DNA of 64,000 nucleotides from Streptacidiphilus sp. PB12-B1b (GCF_014084125.1 NZ_CP048405.1:4340001-4404000), one strand, 5' to 3'. Shown: positions 1 to 8,592, counted from the first letter of the stretch. Program-made: numbers and translations. Notes: a model not told the origin generated them from the sequence alone.

Positions 1-809
1 GGGCGGCCGACCGGGTCGTAGCTGATCCGGCGCTCGGTGTCGGTCCTGGCGCCCTTGATCAGCCGGGCCGTCTCGTCGGCGTCGGCCGCCAGCGGGATGG
101 CGTTGCCCCGGCTCTTGCTCATCTTGCCGCCGTCGGTGCCCAGCAGCAGCGGCGCGGCCGACAGCAGCATCTCGGGCTCCGGGAACACCGGCTGCCCGGC
201 CGGGGCATAGCGCTCGTTGAAGCGCCGGGCGACGGTACGGGTGAGTTCCACATGCGGCTGCTGGTCGCGGCCGACGGGGACCAGGTTCGCCTTGCAGAAC
301 AGGATGTCCGCCGCCTGGTGGACGGGATAGGTGAACATGAGGCCGCTGACGGCCGACTGCCGGGAGTGTGCGATCTCGTCCTTGACCGTCGGGTTCCGGC
401 CCAGCTCGGCGGTGGACACCAGGCTCAGGAACGGCAGCATCAGCTGGTTGAGCGCCGGAACGGCGCTGTGCGCGAAGACCGTGGCGCGGTCCGGGGCCAC
501 CCCGGCGGCCAGGTAGTCCAGGACCAGCCCCTCGACGTGCTCGGTCAGCCGGTCGGCCACGTCCCGGTCGGTCAGGACCTGGTAGTCGGCGACGATCACG
601 AACAGGTCCACGCCCAGGTTCTGCAGCCGGACCCGGTTGTGCACGGTGCCGAAGTAGTGCCCCAGGTGCAGCGGCCCGGTCGGGCGGTCACCGGTGAGCA
701 TCCGGAAGCGCCCGGGGTCGAGCCGGACCCGCCGGTCCAGCTCGACGCTGCGCGCCTCGGCGGCAGCGTGGTCGGCGGCGTGGTGGTCGGTGGCGAGGGC
801 GGTGGTCAT
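1..809 (-). CDS. trpS: Tryptophanyl-tRNA synthetase (3' end of gene cut by window edge)
   Basis: Class I aminoacyl-tRNA synthetase that charges tRNA-Trp in the cytoplasm. Read on the minus strand from ATG at 809, the first ~269 codons are present and the C-terminus lies outside the window. The HIGH-type motif appears as GPLHLGHY near residue 45, and the KMSKS loop is exact (GGKMSKSRGN, near residue 235). The substrate pocket segments DLFVIVADYQVLTD and PVHQAADILF are typical of bacterial TrpRS. An AGGAGAAC ribosome site lies just upstream of the start. The gene is preceded by a leader peptide with adjacent Trp codons and a terminator hairpin. This is the arrangement known for the inducible, indolmycin-resistant TrpRS1 of Streptomyces coelicolor, so this is probably that regulated paralogue rather than the housekeeping one. 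Confidence 0.95.
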   Translation of the reverse strand, partial: MTTALATDHHAADHAAAEARSVELDRRVRLDPGRFRMLTGDRPTGPLHLGHYFGTVHNRVRLQNLGVDLFVIVADYQVLTDRDVADRLTEHVEGLVLDYLAAGVAPDRATVFAHSAVPALNQLMLPFLSLVSTAELGRNPTVKDEIAHSRQSAVSGLMFTYPVHQAADILFCKANLVPVGRDQQPHVELTRTVARRFNERYAPAGQPVFPEPEMLLSAAPLLLGTDGGKMSKSRGNAIPLAADADETARLIKGARTDTERRISYDPVGR

Positions 810-886
810 CGGGTTCTCCTGACGTGCGGACGGGGCGGGACGGCCGCCGGTCCGGGCAGAGCCCGTGCGATGCCAGGGAACGCACA

Positions 887-911
887 AGGGCCGTCCGGAA
901 CGAACGGCCCT
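887..911 (-). terminator. Attenuator hairpin of the trpS leader
   Basis: On the minus strand the arms AGGGCCGT and ACGGCCCT form an 8-bp perfect stem with a 9-nt loop, 77 nt upstream of the trpS start. No long U-run follows (TTGTGCG), as is common for actinomycete terminators. The 5' arm region GGCCGTTC (909-902) can instead pair with GAGCGGCC (936-929), which would abolish this hairpin. Confidence 0.75.
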
Positions 912-936
912 GGGGGTGCATGCGAGGTGGCCGCTC

Positions 937-978
937 CTACGAGGAGCGCCACCAGCTGAGACTGCATGCACGGTACAT
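937..978 (-). CDS. trpL: Trp leader peptide (attenuator ORF, 13 aa)
   Basis: A 13-codon ORF encodes MYRACSLSWWRSS, with tandem UGG Trp codons at positions 9 and 10 (954-949). Its ATG lies 6 nt after a TACACT -10 box (990-985), so the message is probably leaderless; no Shine-Dalgarno sequence is visible. The Trp codons form part of a hairpin: GGTGGCGCTCC (953-943) pairs with GGAGCGGCCACC (937-926), one base bulged. A ribosome stalled at the Trp codons would open this hairpin and free GAGCGGCC to form the antiterminator. This is the standard logic of ribosome-mediated attenuation, here controlling trpS by charged tRNA-Trp level. Confidence 0.85.
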   Translation of the reverse strand: MYRACSLSWWRSS

Positions 979-984
979 GCGGCC

Positions 985-990
985 AGTGTA
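985..990 (-). promoter_or_regulatory. -10 box of the trpS leader transcript
   Basis: TACACT on the minus strand, six bases before the ATG of the leader peptide, fits a sigma-HrdB-type -10 with transcription starting at or next to the ATG. No convincing -35 hexamer is seen 16-18 bp upstream. Confidence 0.5.
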
Positions 991-1194
991 GCGCCCGGCC
1001 ATCCGACCGGGCGGGACATCGGCGCTTCGCCGTGCGCTGCAGCGCGAAGCACCGGGATGCAGGCCGGGGTGCGCGCCAACGTCCGTGCCCGGGACGGTCG
1101 GTGCTGGGTCTCGGGGGTCGGGCAAGGTGCGCAGTCTCCCTGTTCGGCCGGCGTCCGCCGCAGCCTACCGAGGCGGCGGGCCGCGCCGACACGC

Positions 1195-1233
1195 GGGCGG
1201 GGCATCCGGGCGGGGCATCTGGGCGGGGCATCT
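1195..1233. repeat. 13-bp tandem repeat, three copies
   Basis: Three adjoining copies of GGGCGGGGCATCY (the first ends CC, the next two CT), followed by a partial fourth copy, sit in the gap between the trpS leader and the YoaK-like gene, ending about 35 bp before that gene's start. No function can be assigned. The rest of 991-1194 shows no gene. Confidence 0.85.
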
Positions 1234-1268
1234 GGGCGGCCCGGCCCGGGGGACGGAGAATCGTCCCC

Positions 1269-2006
1269 ATGACCGGACCCCTGCGCGACGCCTGGACCAC
1301 TCTCACCCCCCGCTCGGACAGCAGGCACGGCCCGCTGCCGCCGCTGCTGCTCGGCCTGACCGTGGTCACCGGGCTGGTGGACGCCTTCAGCTATCTGGTG
1401 CTGGGCCACGTCTTCGTCGCCAACATGACCGGCAATGTGGTCTTCATGGCCTTCGCGCTGGCGGGCGCCAAGGGCTTCTCGCTGGCCGCCTCGGCGGTGG
1501 CCCTGCTGGCCTTCGCCGTCGGGGCGGCGCTGGGCGGACGCCTGGCCAACCGTTTCCGCGAGCACCGGGGCAGGCTGTTGCTGGCGGTGGTGGTCGCCGA
1601 GGCACTGCTCGTCCTGGTGTCGTACGCCTGTGCCGCGACGGCCGCCGACCCCTCCCGGGGGTGGATGCGCTATCTGCTGATCGCGCTGCTGGGCCCGGCG
1701 ATGGGCGCGCAGAACGGCGTGGTGCGCCGACTGGGCGTCCCGGACCTGACCACCACGGTGCTGACCATGACCATCACCGGCGTCTTTGCCGACAGCGCGC
1801 TGGGCGGCGGCCAGGACAGCAAGTCCGGCAGGCGGGTGCTGTCGGCCGTGGCGATGTTCCTGGGCGGGTACGCCGGGGCGCTGCTCGCGCTGCACGTCTC
1901 GGCGGCGCTGCCGCTGCTGGCGTGCGGGGCGCTGCTGGCGCTGGAGGCGGCGTCGCTGGTCGGCCAGGTGCGCACGCAACCGGCCTGGGCCCACCCGACG
2001 GCCTGA
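1269..2006 (+). CDS. YoaK/DUF1275 family membrane protein
   Basis: A 245-residue integral membrane protein of the DUF1275 (YoaK) family, whose function is unknown. The N-terminal helix segment PPLLLGLTVVTGLVDAFSYL is followed by the family signature GHVFVANMTGNVVFM (about residues 44-58). Further hydrophobic segments follow, including LLALLGPAMGAQNGVVRRLG-like sequence and a threonine-rich VPDLTTTVLTMTITG stretch typical of the family. Six transmembrane helices are expected. ATG 1269 is the first start that gives the normal family N-terminus; the ribosome site is weak. It is transcribed away from trpS and is monocistronic. Confidence 0.85.
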   Translation: MTGPLRDAWTTLTPRSDSRHGPLPPLLLGLTVVTGLVDAFSYLVLGHVFVANMTGNVVFMAFALAGAKGFSLAASAVALLAFAVGAALGGRLANRFREHRGRLLLAVVVAEALLVLVSYACAATAADPSRGWMRYLLIALLGPAMGAQNGVVRRLGVPDLTTTVLTMTITGVFADSALGGGQDSKSGRRVLSAVAMFLGGYAGALLALHVSAALPLLACGALLALEAASLVGQVRTQPAWAHPTA

Positions 2007-2053
2007 TACGGCCGTCGGGAATGCGGGGAGGGGGGAGGTCGTTCACCGGTATA

Positions 2054-2067
2054 GTTGAACCTTCAAC
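2054..2067. promoter_or_regulatory. Inverted-repeat operator candidate upstream of the flavin monooxygenase pair
   Basis: GTTGAA and TTCAAC arms separated by CC form a short dyad 30 bp before the start of the monooxygenase gene, within the probable promoter (TTCACC at 2042, AACGAT at 2065). Its size and position resemble MarR- or TetR-type operators, but no such regulator gene lies next to it here. Confidence 0.4.
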
Positions 2068-2096
2068 GATAACGATATGGACCAGGAGGGCCTCCC

Positions 2097-3230
2097 ATGC
2101 AGTTCGGCATCTTCACCGTCGGCGACGTCACGCCCGACCCCACCACCGGCCGCACTCCGACCGAGCACGAGCGGATCAAGGCCATGACCACCATCGCGCT
2201 CAAGGCCGAGGAGGTCGGCCTGGACGTCTTCGCCACCGGCGAGCACCACAACCCGCCGTTCGTGCCCTCCTCCCCCACCACCATGCTCGGCTGGATCGCC
2301 GCCCGCACCGAGCACCTCGTCCTCTCCACCGCGACCACGCTGATCACCACCAACGACCCGGTGAAGATCGCCGAGGACTACGCGATGCTGCAGCACCTCG
2401 CCGACGGCCGGGTCGACCTGGTCATGGGGCGCGGCAACACCGGCCCGGTCTACCCGTGGTTCGGCAAGGACATCCGCCAGGGCATCCCGCTCGCCGTCGA
2501 GAACTACGCCCTGCTGCACGCGCTGTGGCGCAACGACAGCGTCGACTGGTCCGGGAGGTTCCGCACCCCACTGCAGTCCTTCACCGCCACCCCGCGCCCG
2601 CTCGACGGCGTCCCGCCGTTCGTCTGGCACGGCTCCATCCGCAGCCCCGAGATAGCCGAGCAGGCCGCCTACTACGGCGACGGCTTCTTCGCCAACAACA
2701 TCTTCTGGCCCAAGGAGCACTACCAGCGCCTCATCGGCCTCTACCGCGAGCGGTACGCCCACTACGGCCACGGCACCCCCGAGCAGGCCATCGTGGGCCT
2801 CGGCGGCCAGGCGTACATGGCCAGGAACTCCCAGGACGCGGTACGCGAGTTCCGCCCCTACTTCGACAACGCCCCGGTCTACGGCCACGGCCCCTCGCTG
2901 GAGGAGTTCACCGCCGAGACCCCGCTCACCGTCGGCAGCCCGCAGCAGGTCATCGAGCGCACCCTGGCCTTCCGCGACCACTACGGCGACTACCAGCGCC
3001 AGCTCTTCCTGATGGACCACGCCGGTCTGCCGCTGAAGACCGTCCTGGAGCAGCTGGACCTGCTCGGCGAGGAGGTCGTCCCGGTGCTGCGCAAGGAGTT
3101 CGCCATCGGCCGCCCGGCCGACGTCCCGGACGCCCCCACCCACGCCTCACTGCTCGCCCGCCGCAACGCCCAGGCCCAGGCCGACACCGACACCGACGCC
3201 GCCGAGGCGCCGACCGCCGCCGACGCCTGA
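2097..3230 (+). CDS. Luciferase-like flavin-dependent monooxygenase (CE1758-type)
   Basis: A 377-residue protein of the bacterial luciferase-like (LLM) superfamily, which uses reduced FMN and O2 to oxidise an organic substrate. The TIM-barrel start MQFGIFTVGDV and the following EHHNPPFVPSSPTTMLGWIAART segment are typical. DLVMGRGNTGPVYPWFG and PPFVWHGSIRSPEIAEQAAYYGDG mark the flavin-binding half. An AGGAGGG ribosome site is placed ideally before ATG 2097. The Ala/Asp/Thr-rich C-terminal tail (last ~20 residues) is low complexity. The gene is followed after 70 bp by an FMN reductase; the two are a recognised duo (CE1758/CE1759 families), the reductase supplying FMNH2. The substrate is unknown. 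Confidence 0.9.
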   Translation: MQFGIFTVGDVTPDPTTGRTPTEHERIKAMTTIALKAEEVGLDVFATGEHHNPPFVPSSPTTMLGWIAARTEHLVLSTATTLITTNDPVKIAEDYAMLQHLADGRVDLVMGRGNTGPVYPWFGKDIRQGIPLAVENYALLHALWRNDSVDWSGRFRTPLQSFTATPRPLDGVPPFVWHGSIRSPEIAEQAAYYGDGFFANNIFWPKEHYQRLIGLYRERYAHYGHGTPEQAIVGLGGQAYMARNSQDAVREFRPYFDNAPVYGHGPSLEEFTAETPLTVGSPQQVIERTLAFRDHYGDYQRQLFLMDHAGLPLKTVLEQLDLLGEEVVPVLRKEFAIGRPADVPDAPTHASLLARRNAQAQADTDTDAAEAPTAADA

Positions 3231-3300
3231 TCCGCGCGCCGCAGCGCCCCGCGCCGCGCCGTCCCGAAAACCGTCCCTGCGACACCCCCAGGAGGCCCCC

Positions 3301-3939
3301 GTGACCGCCGCCGCCCCCGTCGACCTCGCCGTCATCTCCGCCGGCCTCGGCCGGCCCTCGTCCACCCGCCTGCTCGCCGACCGCCTGGCCGAGGGCGTCC
3401 GGCAGAGCCTGCTCGGGCGCGGCCGGGAGGTCCGCACCCGCACCGTCGACCTGCGCGAGCTCGCCCGGCCGATCGCGGACAACCTGGTCACCGGCTTCGC
3501 GCCGGGCGCGCTGCGCGAAGCCGTCGAGGCGGTCACCGGCGCGGACGCCGTCATCGCCGTCACGCCCGTCTTCAGCGCCTCCTACAGCGGTCTGTTCAAG
3601 TCCTTCGTCGACGTCCTCGACAACACCGCGCTCACCGGTGTGCCGGTGCTGATCGCCGCGACCGGCGGCACCGCCCGCCACTCGCTGGTGCTCGACCACG
3701 CGCTGCGCCCGCTGTTCTCGTACCTGCGGGCGGTGGTCGTCCCCACCGGCGTCTACGCCGCGACCGAGGACTGGGGCGCCGACGGCGGCTCGGGCGAGGG
3801 CAGCCTGCCCGCCCGGATCGCCCGGGCCGCCGGCGAGCTGGCCGACCTGGTCGACGGCCGCCCCGCCCGCACCGCGCCCGCCGGGGAGGACTTCCTGCCC
3901 TTCGAGCAGCAGTTGGCCGCGCTGCGCCCCGGCGCATAG
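3301..3939 (+). CDS. NADPH-dependent FMN reductase (CE1759-type)
   Basis: A 212-residue flavodoxin-fold reductase that would supply reduced FMN to the upstream luciferase-like monooxygenase. The N-terminus [26 protein letters not shown] carries the phosphate-binding loop (GxGxPSST). [24 protein letters not shown] around residues 83-106 is the hallmark of NADPH-dependent FMN reductases, and [17 protein letters not shown] follows. The GTG start is preceded by AGGAGGCCCCC. Same direction and short spacing support a two-gene operon. Confidence 0.9.
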   Translation: MTAAAPVDLAVISAGLGRPSSTRLLADRLAEGVRQSLLGRGREVRTRTVDLRELARPIADNLVTGFAPGALREAVEAVTGADAVIAVTPVFSASYSGLFKSFVDVLDNTALTGVPVLIAATGGTARHSLVLDHALRPLFSYLRAVVVPTGVYAATEDWGADGGSGEGSLPARIARAAGELADLVDGRPARTAPAGEDFLPFEQQLAALRPGA

Positions 3940-4027
3940 CCGTCCGGACGGACGACCGGCCCGGGTGCGCGGCCGCCCCCGGCGTTGCCGGTTGCCGTGG
4001 ACGATCATGCCGGTGGAGAGTGCATCC

Positions 4028-4810
4028 ATGACCGTATCGATCGCGCACCTCAGTGACCCGCACATCACCACCGGCCCGCTGGCGGGCGGCCCGGCCTCCG
4101 GCCTGAGCCGGGCACTGGGCCGGGTGCTGGCCCTGGAGCCGCAGCCGGACTGCGTGGTGATCACCGGCGACCTGGTAGAGCGGGGCCGACCTGAGGAGTA
4201 CGCGGCCCTGCGCGAGGTGCTCGGCCGGTTTCCCCTGCCGCTGTACCTGCTCCCGGGAAACCACGACCTGCCCGAGGAGCTGACCGCCGCCTTCGAGGGC
4301 ACCGGCTTCCTCGGCGGCGCGGACTCCACCCGCTACGTGGTGGACCACCCGGCCTTCACCGTGGTCGTGCTGGACTCCCAGGTGCCCGGCGCGCCCGGCG
4401 GCGAGCTGGGCCCGGCCCAGCTCGCCTGGCTGGACGAGATGCTCGCGCTGCGACCCGACGTCCCGGCCCTGGTCTGCCTGCACCACCCGCCCGTCCCGAT
4501 CGGCATCCCCTACCTGGACGGCATGCGGCTGGCCGACGGCGAGGCGCTGGCCGAGGTCGTCGCCCGGCACCCCAACGTCGTCCGCGTCCTGGCCGGACAC
4601 GTCCACCGGCCGATCACCGCGGCCTTCGCGGGCAGCACCCTGGCCATCGCGCCCAGCACCCATCTTCAGAGTGGCCTGGCCATGGACGGGGGCGCCCCCA
4701 ACTTCCTGCCGGAGCCCACCTCCTTCCTGCTGCACCTGCACACCGGCAGCTCCTGGGTCACCCACACCGTCCAGGTCAGCCACACCGCCGCGCCCGTCGC
4801 CGGGTTCTGA
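4028..4810 (+). CDS. Calcineurin-like metallophosphoesterase (CpdA-type phosphodiesterase)
   Basis: A 260-residue cytoplasmic phosphodiesterase of the calcineurin-like fold. All five metal motifs are intact and in order: SDPH (D-x-H, residues 9-12), [20 protein letters not shown] and GHVH. This pattern matches 3',5'-cyclic-nucleotide phosphodiesterase CpdA, so cAMP hydrolysis is a reasonable guess, but other phosphodiesters are possible. ATG 4028 was chosen because GGAG lies about 10 nt upstream. An in-frame ATG at 4007 would add seven residues without a ribosome site. It stands alone between the FMN reductase and a secreted protease. Confidence 0.88.
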   Translation: MTVSIAHLSDPHITTGPLAGGPASGLSRALGRVLALEPQPDCVVITGDLVERGRPEEYAALREVLGRFPLPLYLLPGNHDLPEELTAAFEGTGFLGGADSTRYVVDHPAFTVVVLDSQVPGAPGGELGPAQLAWLDEMLALRPDVPALVCLHHPPVPIGIPYLDGMRLADGEALAEVVARHPNVVRVLAGHVHRPITAAFAGSTLAIAPSTHLQSGLAMDGGAPNFLPEPTSFLLHLHTGSSWVTHTVQVSHTAAPVAGF

Positions 4811-5000
4811 AAGGCGGCGCCCGCAGGGCAGTTCCGCCCTCGGCGGCCCCGCGCCGCCCCACCCGGAACGGTGCGGACTCATGCGGCTCTCAGGGACCTC
4901 CCACCGACCTCTCAGCAGCAGCACCCACCATCGGTAGCGGTACGGACGTCACTCCTCACCCGGGAGGCGCCCGTGCCGCCACCGAACGGAGGAGCACTGC

Positions 5001-6041
5001 ATGGAGCCGACCGAGCCGGAGAGCCGCCCCCAGCACCAGCGCGCCACCCCTCGGAACCGGCGCAGAACCGCCGCGATAGCCCTGACCACCGGCCTGGTCC
5101 TGGCCGTCGGCGTGCTTGCCACCACCAGCAGCAGCGCCGACACCCGGCTGCTGCACATCCTGGACGTGGCCAAGGCCCAACCGATGGCTGCCCCGAACAC
5201 TCCGGCTCCCGCCGCCCCGCGGAGCGCCACGGCCGCTCCGCGCCCCTCGGCGAGTGCCTCCGCCACCACCTCCCGCGCCGCGCGGGCGGCTGCCGTGACG
5301 CCTGCCCCGAAGGCGTCCGCCGACGCCGCGCCCAGCCGCAGCGCGGCCCCGGCGCAGGCGCCGCCCACCACCGAGCCCGGCCGGTCACTGGTCCTGACCA
5401 AGGACCAACAGCCCAGCCAGGTCGGCGCGTTGTTCTCCAGCAGCGGCCTGTCCGGCAGCCACCACTGCACCGCCAGCGTGGTGGACAGCCCGGGCGGCGA
5501 CATCATCGTCACCGCAGCCCACTGCCTCACCACCGGCACCACCACCGGCGACGTCTTCGTGCCCGGCTACCGGGACGGCTCGGCGCCCTTCGGGGTGTGG
5601 CAGATCTCCAGCGTCGTCGAAGCCTCCGCCTGGACCGACGACGGGGACGTGGACGACGACGTCGCCTTCGCCGTGGTCAAGCCGCTGAACGGGCGCACCG
5701 TCGAATCCGTCGTCGGCTCCTACACCCTGGGCACGGGCGGGGCCAGTGACGACACCGTCCAGCTCACCGGCTACCCGGAGGCGACCGACGAACCCATCAC
5801 CTGCACCGGCAGCAGCAGCGCCTTCACCGCGACCCAGCTCCAGATCTACTGCACCGACTACACCGACGGCACCAGCGGCAGCGGCTGGATCGCGGACTAC
5901 GACCCGGACACCGGCAGCGGCACCCTGATCGGCGTCATCGGCGGCTACGAGACCGGCGGCGACACACCCGACGTCTCCTACAGCCCGCTGTTCGGCAGCG
6001 ACGTCAAGGCCCTGTACGACCAGGCCCTCACCCTCGCCTGA
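5001..6041 (+). CDS. Secreted trypsin-like serine protease
   Basis: A 346-residue exported serine peptidase of the chymotrypsin fold. An Arg-rich N-region followed by a hydrophobic stretch (TAAIALTTGLVLAVGVLA, about residues 28-45) is a signal peptide or anchor. Residues 50-130 are a Pro/Ala/Ser-rich linker. The triad can be read as His in VTAAHCL, Asp in DDDVAFAVVK and Ser in GTSGSGW. Cysteine placement (HHCTASVV, AAHCL, ITCTGS, IYCTDY) allows two disulfides. ATG 5001 follows GGAGGAGC. Secreted protein turnover is the likely role. A strong hairpin follows the gene. Confidence 0.88.
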   Translation: MEPTEPESRPQHQRATPRNRRRTAAIALTTGLVLAVGVLATTSSSADTRLLHILDVAKAQPMAAPNTPAPAAPRSATAAPRPSASASATTSRAARAAAVTPAPKASADAAPSRSAAPAQAPPTTEPGRSLVLTKDQQPSQVGALFSSSGLSGSHHCTASVVDSPGGDIIVTAAHCLTTGTTTGDVFVPGYRDGSAPFGVWQISSVVEASAWTDDGDVDDDVAFAVVKPLNGRTVESVVGSYTLGTGGASDDTVQLTGYPEATDEPITCTGSSSAFTATQLQIYCTDYTDGTSGSGWIADYDPDTGSGTLIGVIGGYETGGDTPDVSYSPLFGSDVKALYDQALTLA

Positions 6042-6071
6042 TCCCCCCCGGCACCCAGCGCCCCGGGACGA

Positions 6072-6107
6072 CGCAGCGCCCGCCGGATGATCCCGGCGGG
6101 CGCTGCG
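6072..6107. terminator. Bidirectional terminator between the protease gene and glnII
   Basis: Perfect 15-bp stem (CGCAGCGCCCGCCGG and its complement) with a 6-base loop, located between two convergent genes, 30 bp after the protease stop and 33 bp after the glnII stop. Confidence 0.88.
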
Positions 6108-6140
6108 GACGTCACGTCACGCGTCCTGATCGGACAACGG

Positions 6141-7163
6141 TCAGACCTGCTCGGCCTTCTCCAGCGCCGAGCAGCAGGTGTTGACCAGCAGGCGGGTCAC
6201 CACGTACGGGTCGACGTTGGCGTTGGGGCGACGGTCCTCGATGTAGCCCTTCTTGTCGACCTCGACCTGCCACGGGATGCGCACCGAGGCGCCGCGGTCG
6301 GACACGCCGTAGCTGTAGACGTCCCACGGGGCGGTCTCGTGCAGGCCGGTGAGGCGGTCCTGGATGCCGGAGCCGTACTGCTGGACGTGCTCCAGCACCT
6401 TCTCCTGGTCCGCGCCCAGCGACTCGCAGGCGGTGATGATGGCGTCGTAGCCCTCACGCATGGCCTTGGTCGAGAAGTTGGTGTGCGCGCCGGCGCCGTT
6501 CCAGTCGCCCTTCACCGGCTTGGCGTCCAGCGTCGCCGAGATGTCGAACTCCTCGGCGGTGCGGTAGAGCAGCCAACGGGCCACCCACAGGTGGTCGGAG
6601 ACGGTCAGCGCGTCGACCGGGCCGATCTGGAACTCCCACTGGCCGGGCATGACCTCGGCGTTGATGCCGCAGATGGCCAGACCGGCCTCCAGGCAGCGGT
6701 CCAGGTGCAGCTCGACGACGTCACGGCCGAACACCTCGTCCGCGCCGACACCGCAGTAGTAGCCGCCCTGCGCCGCGGGGAAGCCGCCGACCGGGAAGCC
6801 CAGCGGACGCTCGCCCTTGAAGAAGGTGTACTCCTGCTCGATCCCGAAGATGGCCTCCTGCGCCGCGAACCGCTCGGCGATGGGACGCAGCAGCGCACGA
6901 GTGTTGGTCTCGTGCGCCGTGCCGTCCGTGTTGAAGACCTCGCACAGCACGAGGACGTTGTCCCCGCCGCGGATCGGGTCCGGGCACGAGAAGACCGGCT
7001 TGAGCACGCGGTCGGACGCGTGGCCCTCGGCCTGGTTGGTGCTGGAGCCGTCAAAGCCCCAGGTGGGAAGCTCCGCGCCATCGGCCAGAACGCGGGTCTT
7101 CGAACGAAGCTTGGCGGTCGGCTCGGTGCCGTCGATCCAGATGTACTCAGCCTTGAAGCTCAC
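6141..7163 (-). CDS. glnII: Glutamine synthetase, type II (GlnII)
   Basis: A 340-residue eukaryote-like glutamine synthetase that makes glutamine from glutamate, ammonia and ATP. The start SFKAEYIWIDGTEPTAK, the Mg-binding FGIEQEYTF, the NAEVMPGQWEFQIGP motif and the ATP site DWNGAGAHTNFSTKAMR are diagnostic of GSII. The length fits the Streptomyces GlnII. GTG at 7163 was preferred because GAGGA lies 9 nt upstream; an ATG nine bases earlier would sit directly on that ribosome site. Streptomyces GlnII is a second glutamine synthetase beside the adenylylated GSI and is nitrogen-regulated through GlnR. The upstream region holds a GlnR-like site. Confidence 0.96.
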   Translation of the reverse strand: MSFKAEYIWIDGTEPTAKLRSKTRVLADGAELPTWGFDGSSTNQAEGHASDRVLKPVFSCPDPIRGGDNVLVLCEVFNTDGTAHETNTRALLRPIAERFAAQEAIFGIEQEYTFFKGERPLGFPVGGFPAAQGGYYCGVGADEVFGRDVVELHLDRCLEAGLAICGINAEVMPGQWEFQIGPVDALTVSDHLWVARWLLYRTAEEFDISATLDAKPVKGDWNGAGAHTNFSTKAMREGYDAIITACESLGADQEKVLEHVQQYGSGIQDRLTGLHETAPWDVYSYGVSDRGASVRIPWQVEVDKKGYIEDRRPNANVDPYVVTRLLVNTCCSALEKAEQV

Positions 7164-7293
7164 GGGCGGCATTCCTCGCGGTGGGGTGGGATCTGAGCGG
7201 TGACGTGGCGCGGTGCTCCGCGTCACTGGGGAGGTCCGCTGTCCTGATGGCCTCGAGGATCACAGCCCGCAATTTCCCACCTGTTGCCCATGT

Positions 7294-7310
7294 GTGAACG
7301 CGAGGTTAAC
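7294..7310. promoter_or_regulatory. Possible GlnR box upstream of glnII
   Basis: GTGAAC, five bases, GTTAAC lies about 130 bp before the glnII start. The half-site spacing of 11 bp resembles the gTnAc/GaAAc repeat recognised by GlnR in actinomycetes, but the match is loose and only one pair is clear. Confidence 0.35.
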
Positions 7311-7371
7311 CGACGTCATTCGTGCCACAGCTCACACGACCACACCTGTGCAGGTCAGCCCTGGGTGACGT

Positions 7372-8592
7372 TCAACTCCGGGTGAAGGCCAGGCTCACAT
7401 TGTGGCCGCCGAAGCCGAAGGAGTTGGCCACCGCCGCGCCCCAGGACCCCTCCCGCCGGGCCCCGGTGACCAGGTCCAGCTTCACCTCCGGATCCGGCCG
7501 GTCAAGGTTGCGGACCGCGGGCACCCGCCCGTCCCGCAGCGCCAGCACGGCCGCCACCGCACCGAGCGCGCCGGACGCGCCCAGCAGGTGCCCGGTCATC
7601 GACTTGGTCGCGGTGACGACGGGGTGCCTGCCGATCGCGGTGGCGATGGCCTGGGCCTCCACCACGTCCCCGGCGGGCGTGGAGGTCGCATGCGCGTGCA
7701 CATGGTCGATGTCCAGCGGCGACAGGCCGCTCTCGGCCAGGGCCTGCCGGATCGCGCGCACCTGGCCGGCGGCGTCCGAGCCGGTGATGTGGGCCGCGCT
7801 GGAGGTGATCCCGGCCCCGGCCAGCAGTGCGTGCACCCGCGCCGACCGCGCCCGCGCCAGGTCCGCGCGCTCCAGCACCAGCAGCGCGGCGCCCTCGCCC
7901 ATGACGAAGCCGTCCCGGTCCAGGTCGAACGGCCGCGAGGCGGCGTCGGGGTCGTCGTTGCGCGTCGACAGGGCCATCATCTGGCCGAACGCCGCCAGTG
8001 GCAGCGGCGCCACACATGCCTCCGTGCCGCCCGCGACCACGACGTCCGCACGCCCCAGGCGGATCAGGTCCAGCCCCATGGCGATCGCCTCCGCCCCCGA
8101 CGAACAGGCGCTGACCGGCGTCCGGGCCCCGCCCAGCGCGCCGAGCTCCATGCTGACCCACGCCGCCGGGCCGTTGGCCATCAGCATCGGCACGGTGTGC
8201 GGGGAGACCTTGCGCGGCCCGGACGCCTCCAGGTTGTCGTCCTGTTCCAGCAGGGAGCGCACCCCGCCGGTCCCGGTCCCGATGACCACCGCCAGCCGCT
8301 CCGGATCCACGTCCGGACGCCCGGCCTGGGCCCACGCCTCACGCGCGCAGACCAACGCCACCTGCTCGCAGCGGTCCAGTCGGCGGGCCTCCACCCGGGT
8401 GAGCACATCGGTGGGCTCGACCGCCAGCCGCGCGGCGATCCGCACCGGTAGCGGCTGGGCCCAGTCCTCGGCGAGGGCGGACACCCCCGAGCGGCCCGCG
8501 AGCATGCCCGCCCACGTGGCCGCCACATCACCCCCGAGCGGCGTGCTGGCACCCATTCCGGTCACTGCGACCTCGATCGTCCCGCCTGCCAT
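7372..8592 (-). CDS. Beta-ketoacyl-ACP synthase (FabF/KAS II-like)
   Basis: A 406-residue ketosynthase that condenses an acyl group with malonyl-ACP. The catalytic triad is intact: Cys in TPVSACSSGAEAIAMG, His in HVHAHATSTPAGDVVEA, and His in KSMTGHLLGASG. The C-terminal signature ANSFGFGGHNVSLAF is also present. The fold and length match FabF. It is not next to an acyl carrier protein, malonyltransferase or FabH, so it is probably a stand-alone paralogue rather than the housekeeping enzyme of the fab cluster. It could also serve polyketide or lipid tailoring. The start ATG 8592 gives the normal EVAVTGMGASTPLG N-terminus. Confidence 0.92.
   Translation of the reverse strand: MAGGTIEVAVTGMGASTPLGGDVAATWAGMLAGRSGVSALAEDWAQPLPVRIAARLAVEPTDVLTRVEARRLDRCEQVALVCAREAWAQAGRPDVDPERLAVVIGTGTGGVRSLLEQDDNLEASGPRKVSPHTVPMLMANGPAAWVSMELGALGGARTPVSACSSGAEAIAMGLDLIRLGRADVVVAGGTEACVAPLPLAAFGQMMALSTRNDDPDAASRPFDLDRDGFVMGEGAALLVLERADLARARSARVHALLAGAGITSSAAHITGSDAAGQVRAIRQALAESGLSPLDIDHVHAHATSTPAGDVVEAQAIATAIGRHPVVTATKSMTGHLLGASGALGAVAAVLALRDGRVPAVRNLDRPDPEVKLDLVTGARREGSWGAAVANSFGFGGHNVSLAFTRS

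Noticed and set aside
966-3304. Long plus-strand reading frames overlapping YoaK and the monooxygenase (up to 739 codons)
   Set aside because: Arg/Gly/Pro-rich shadow translations of genuine genes in other frames.
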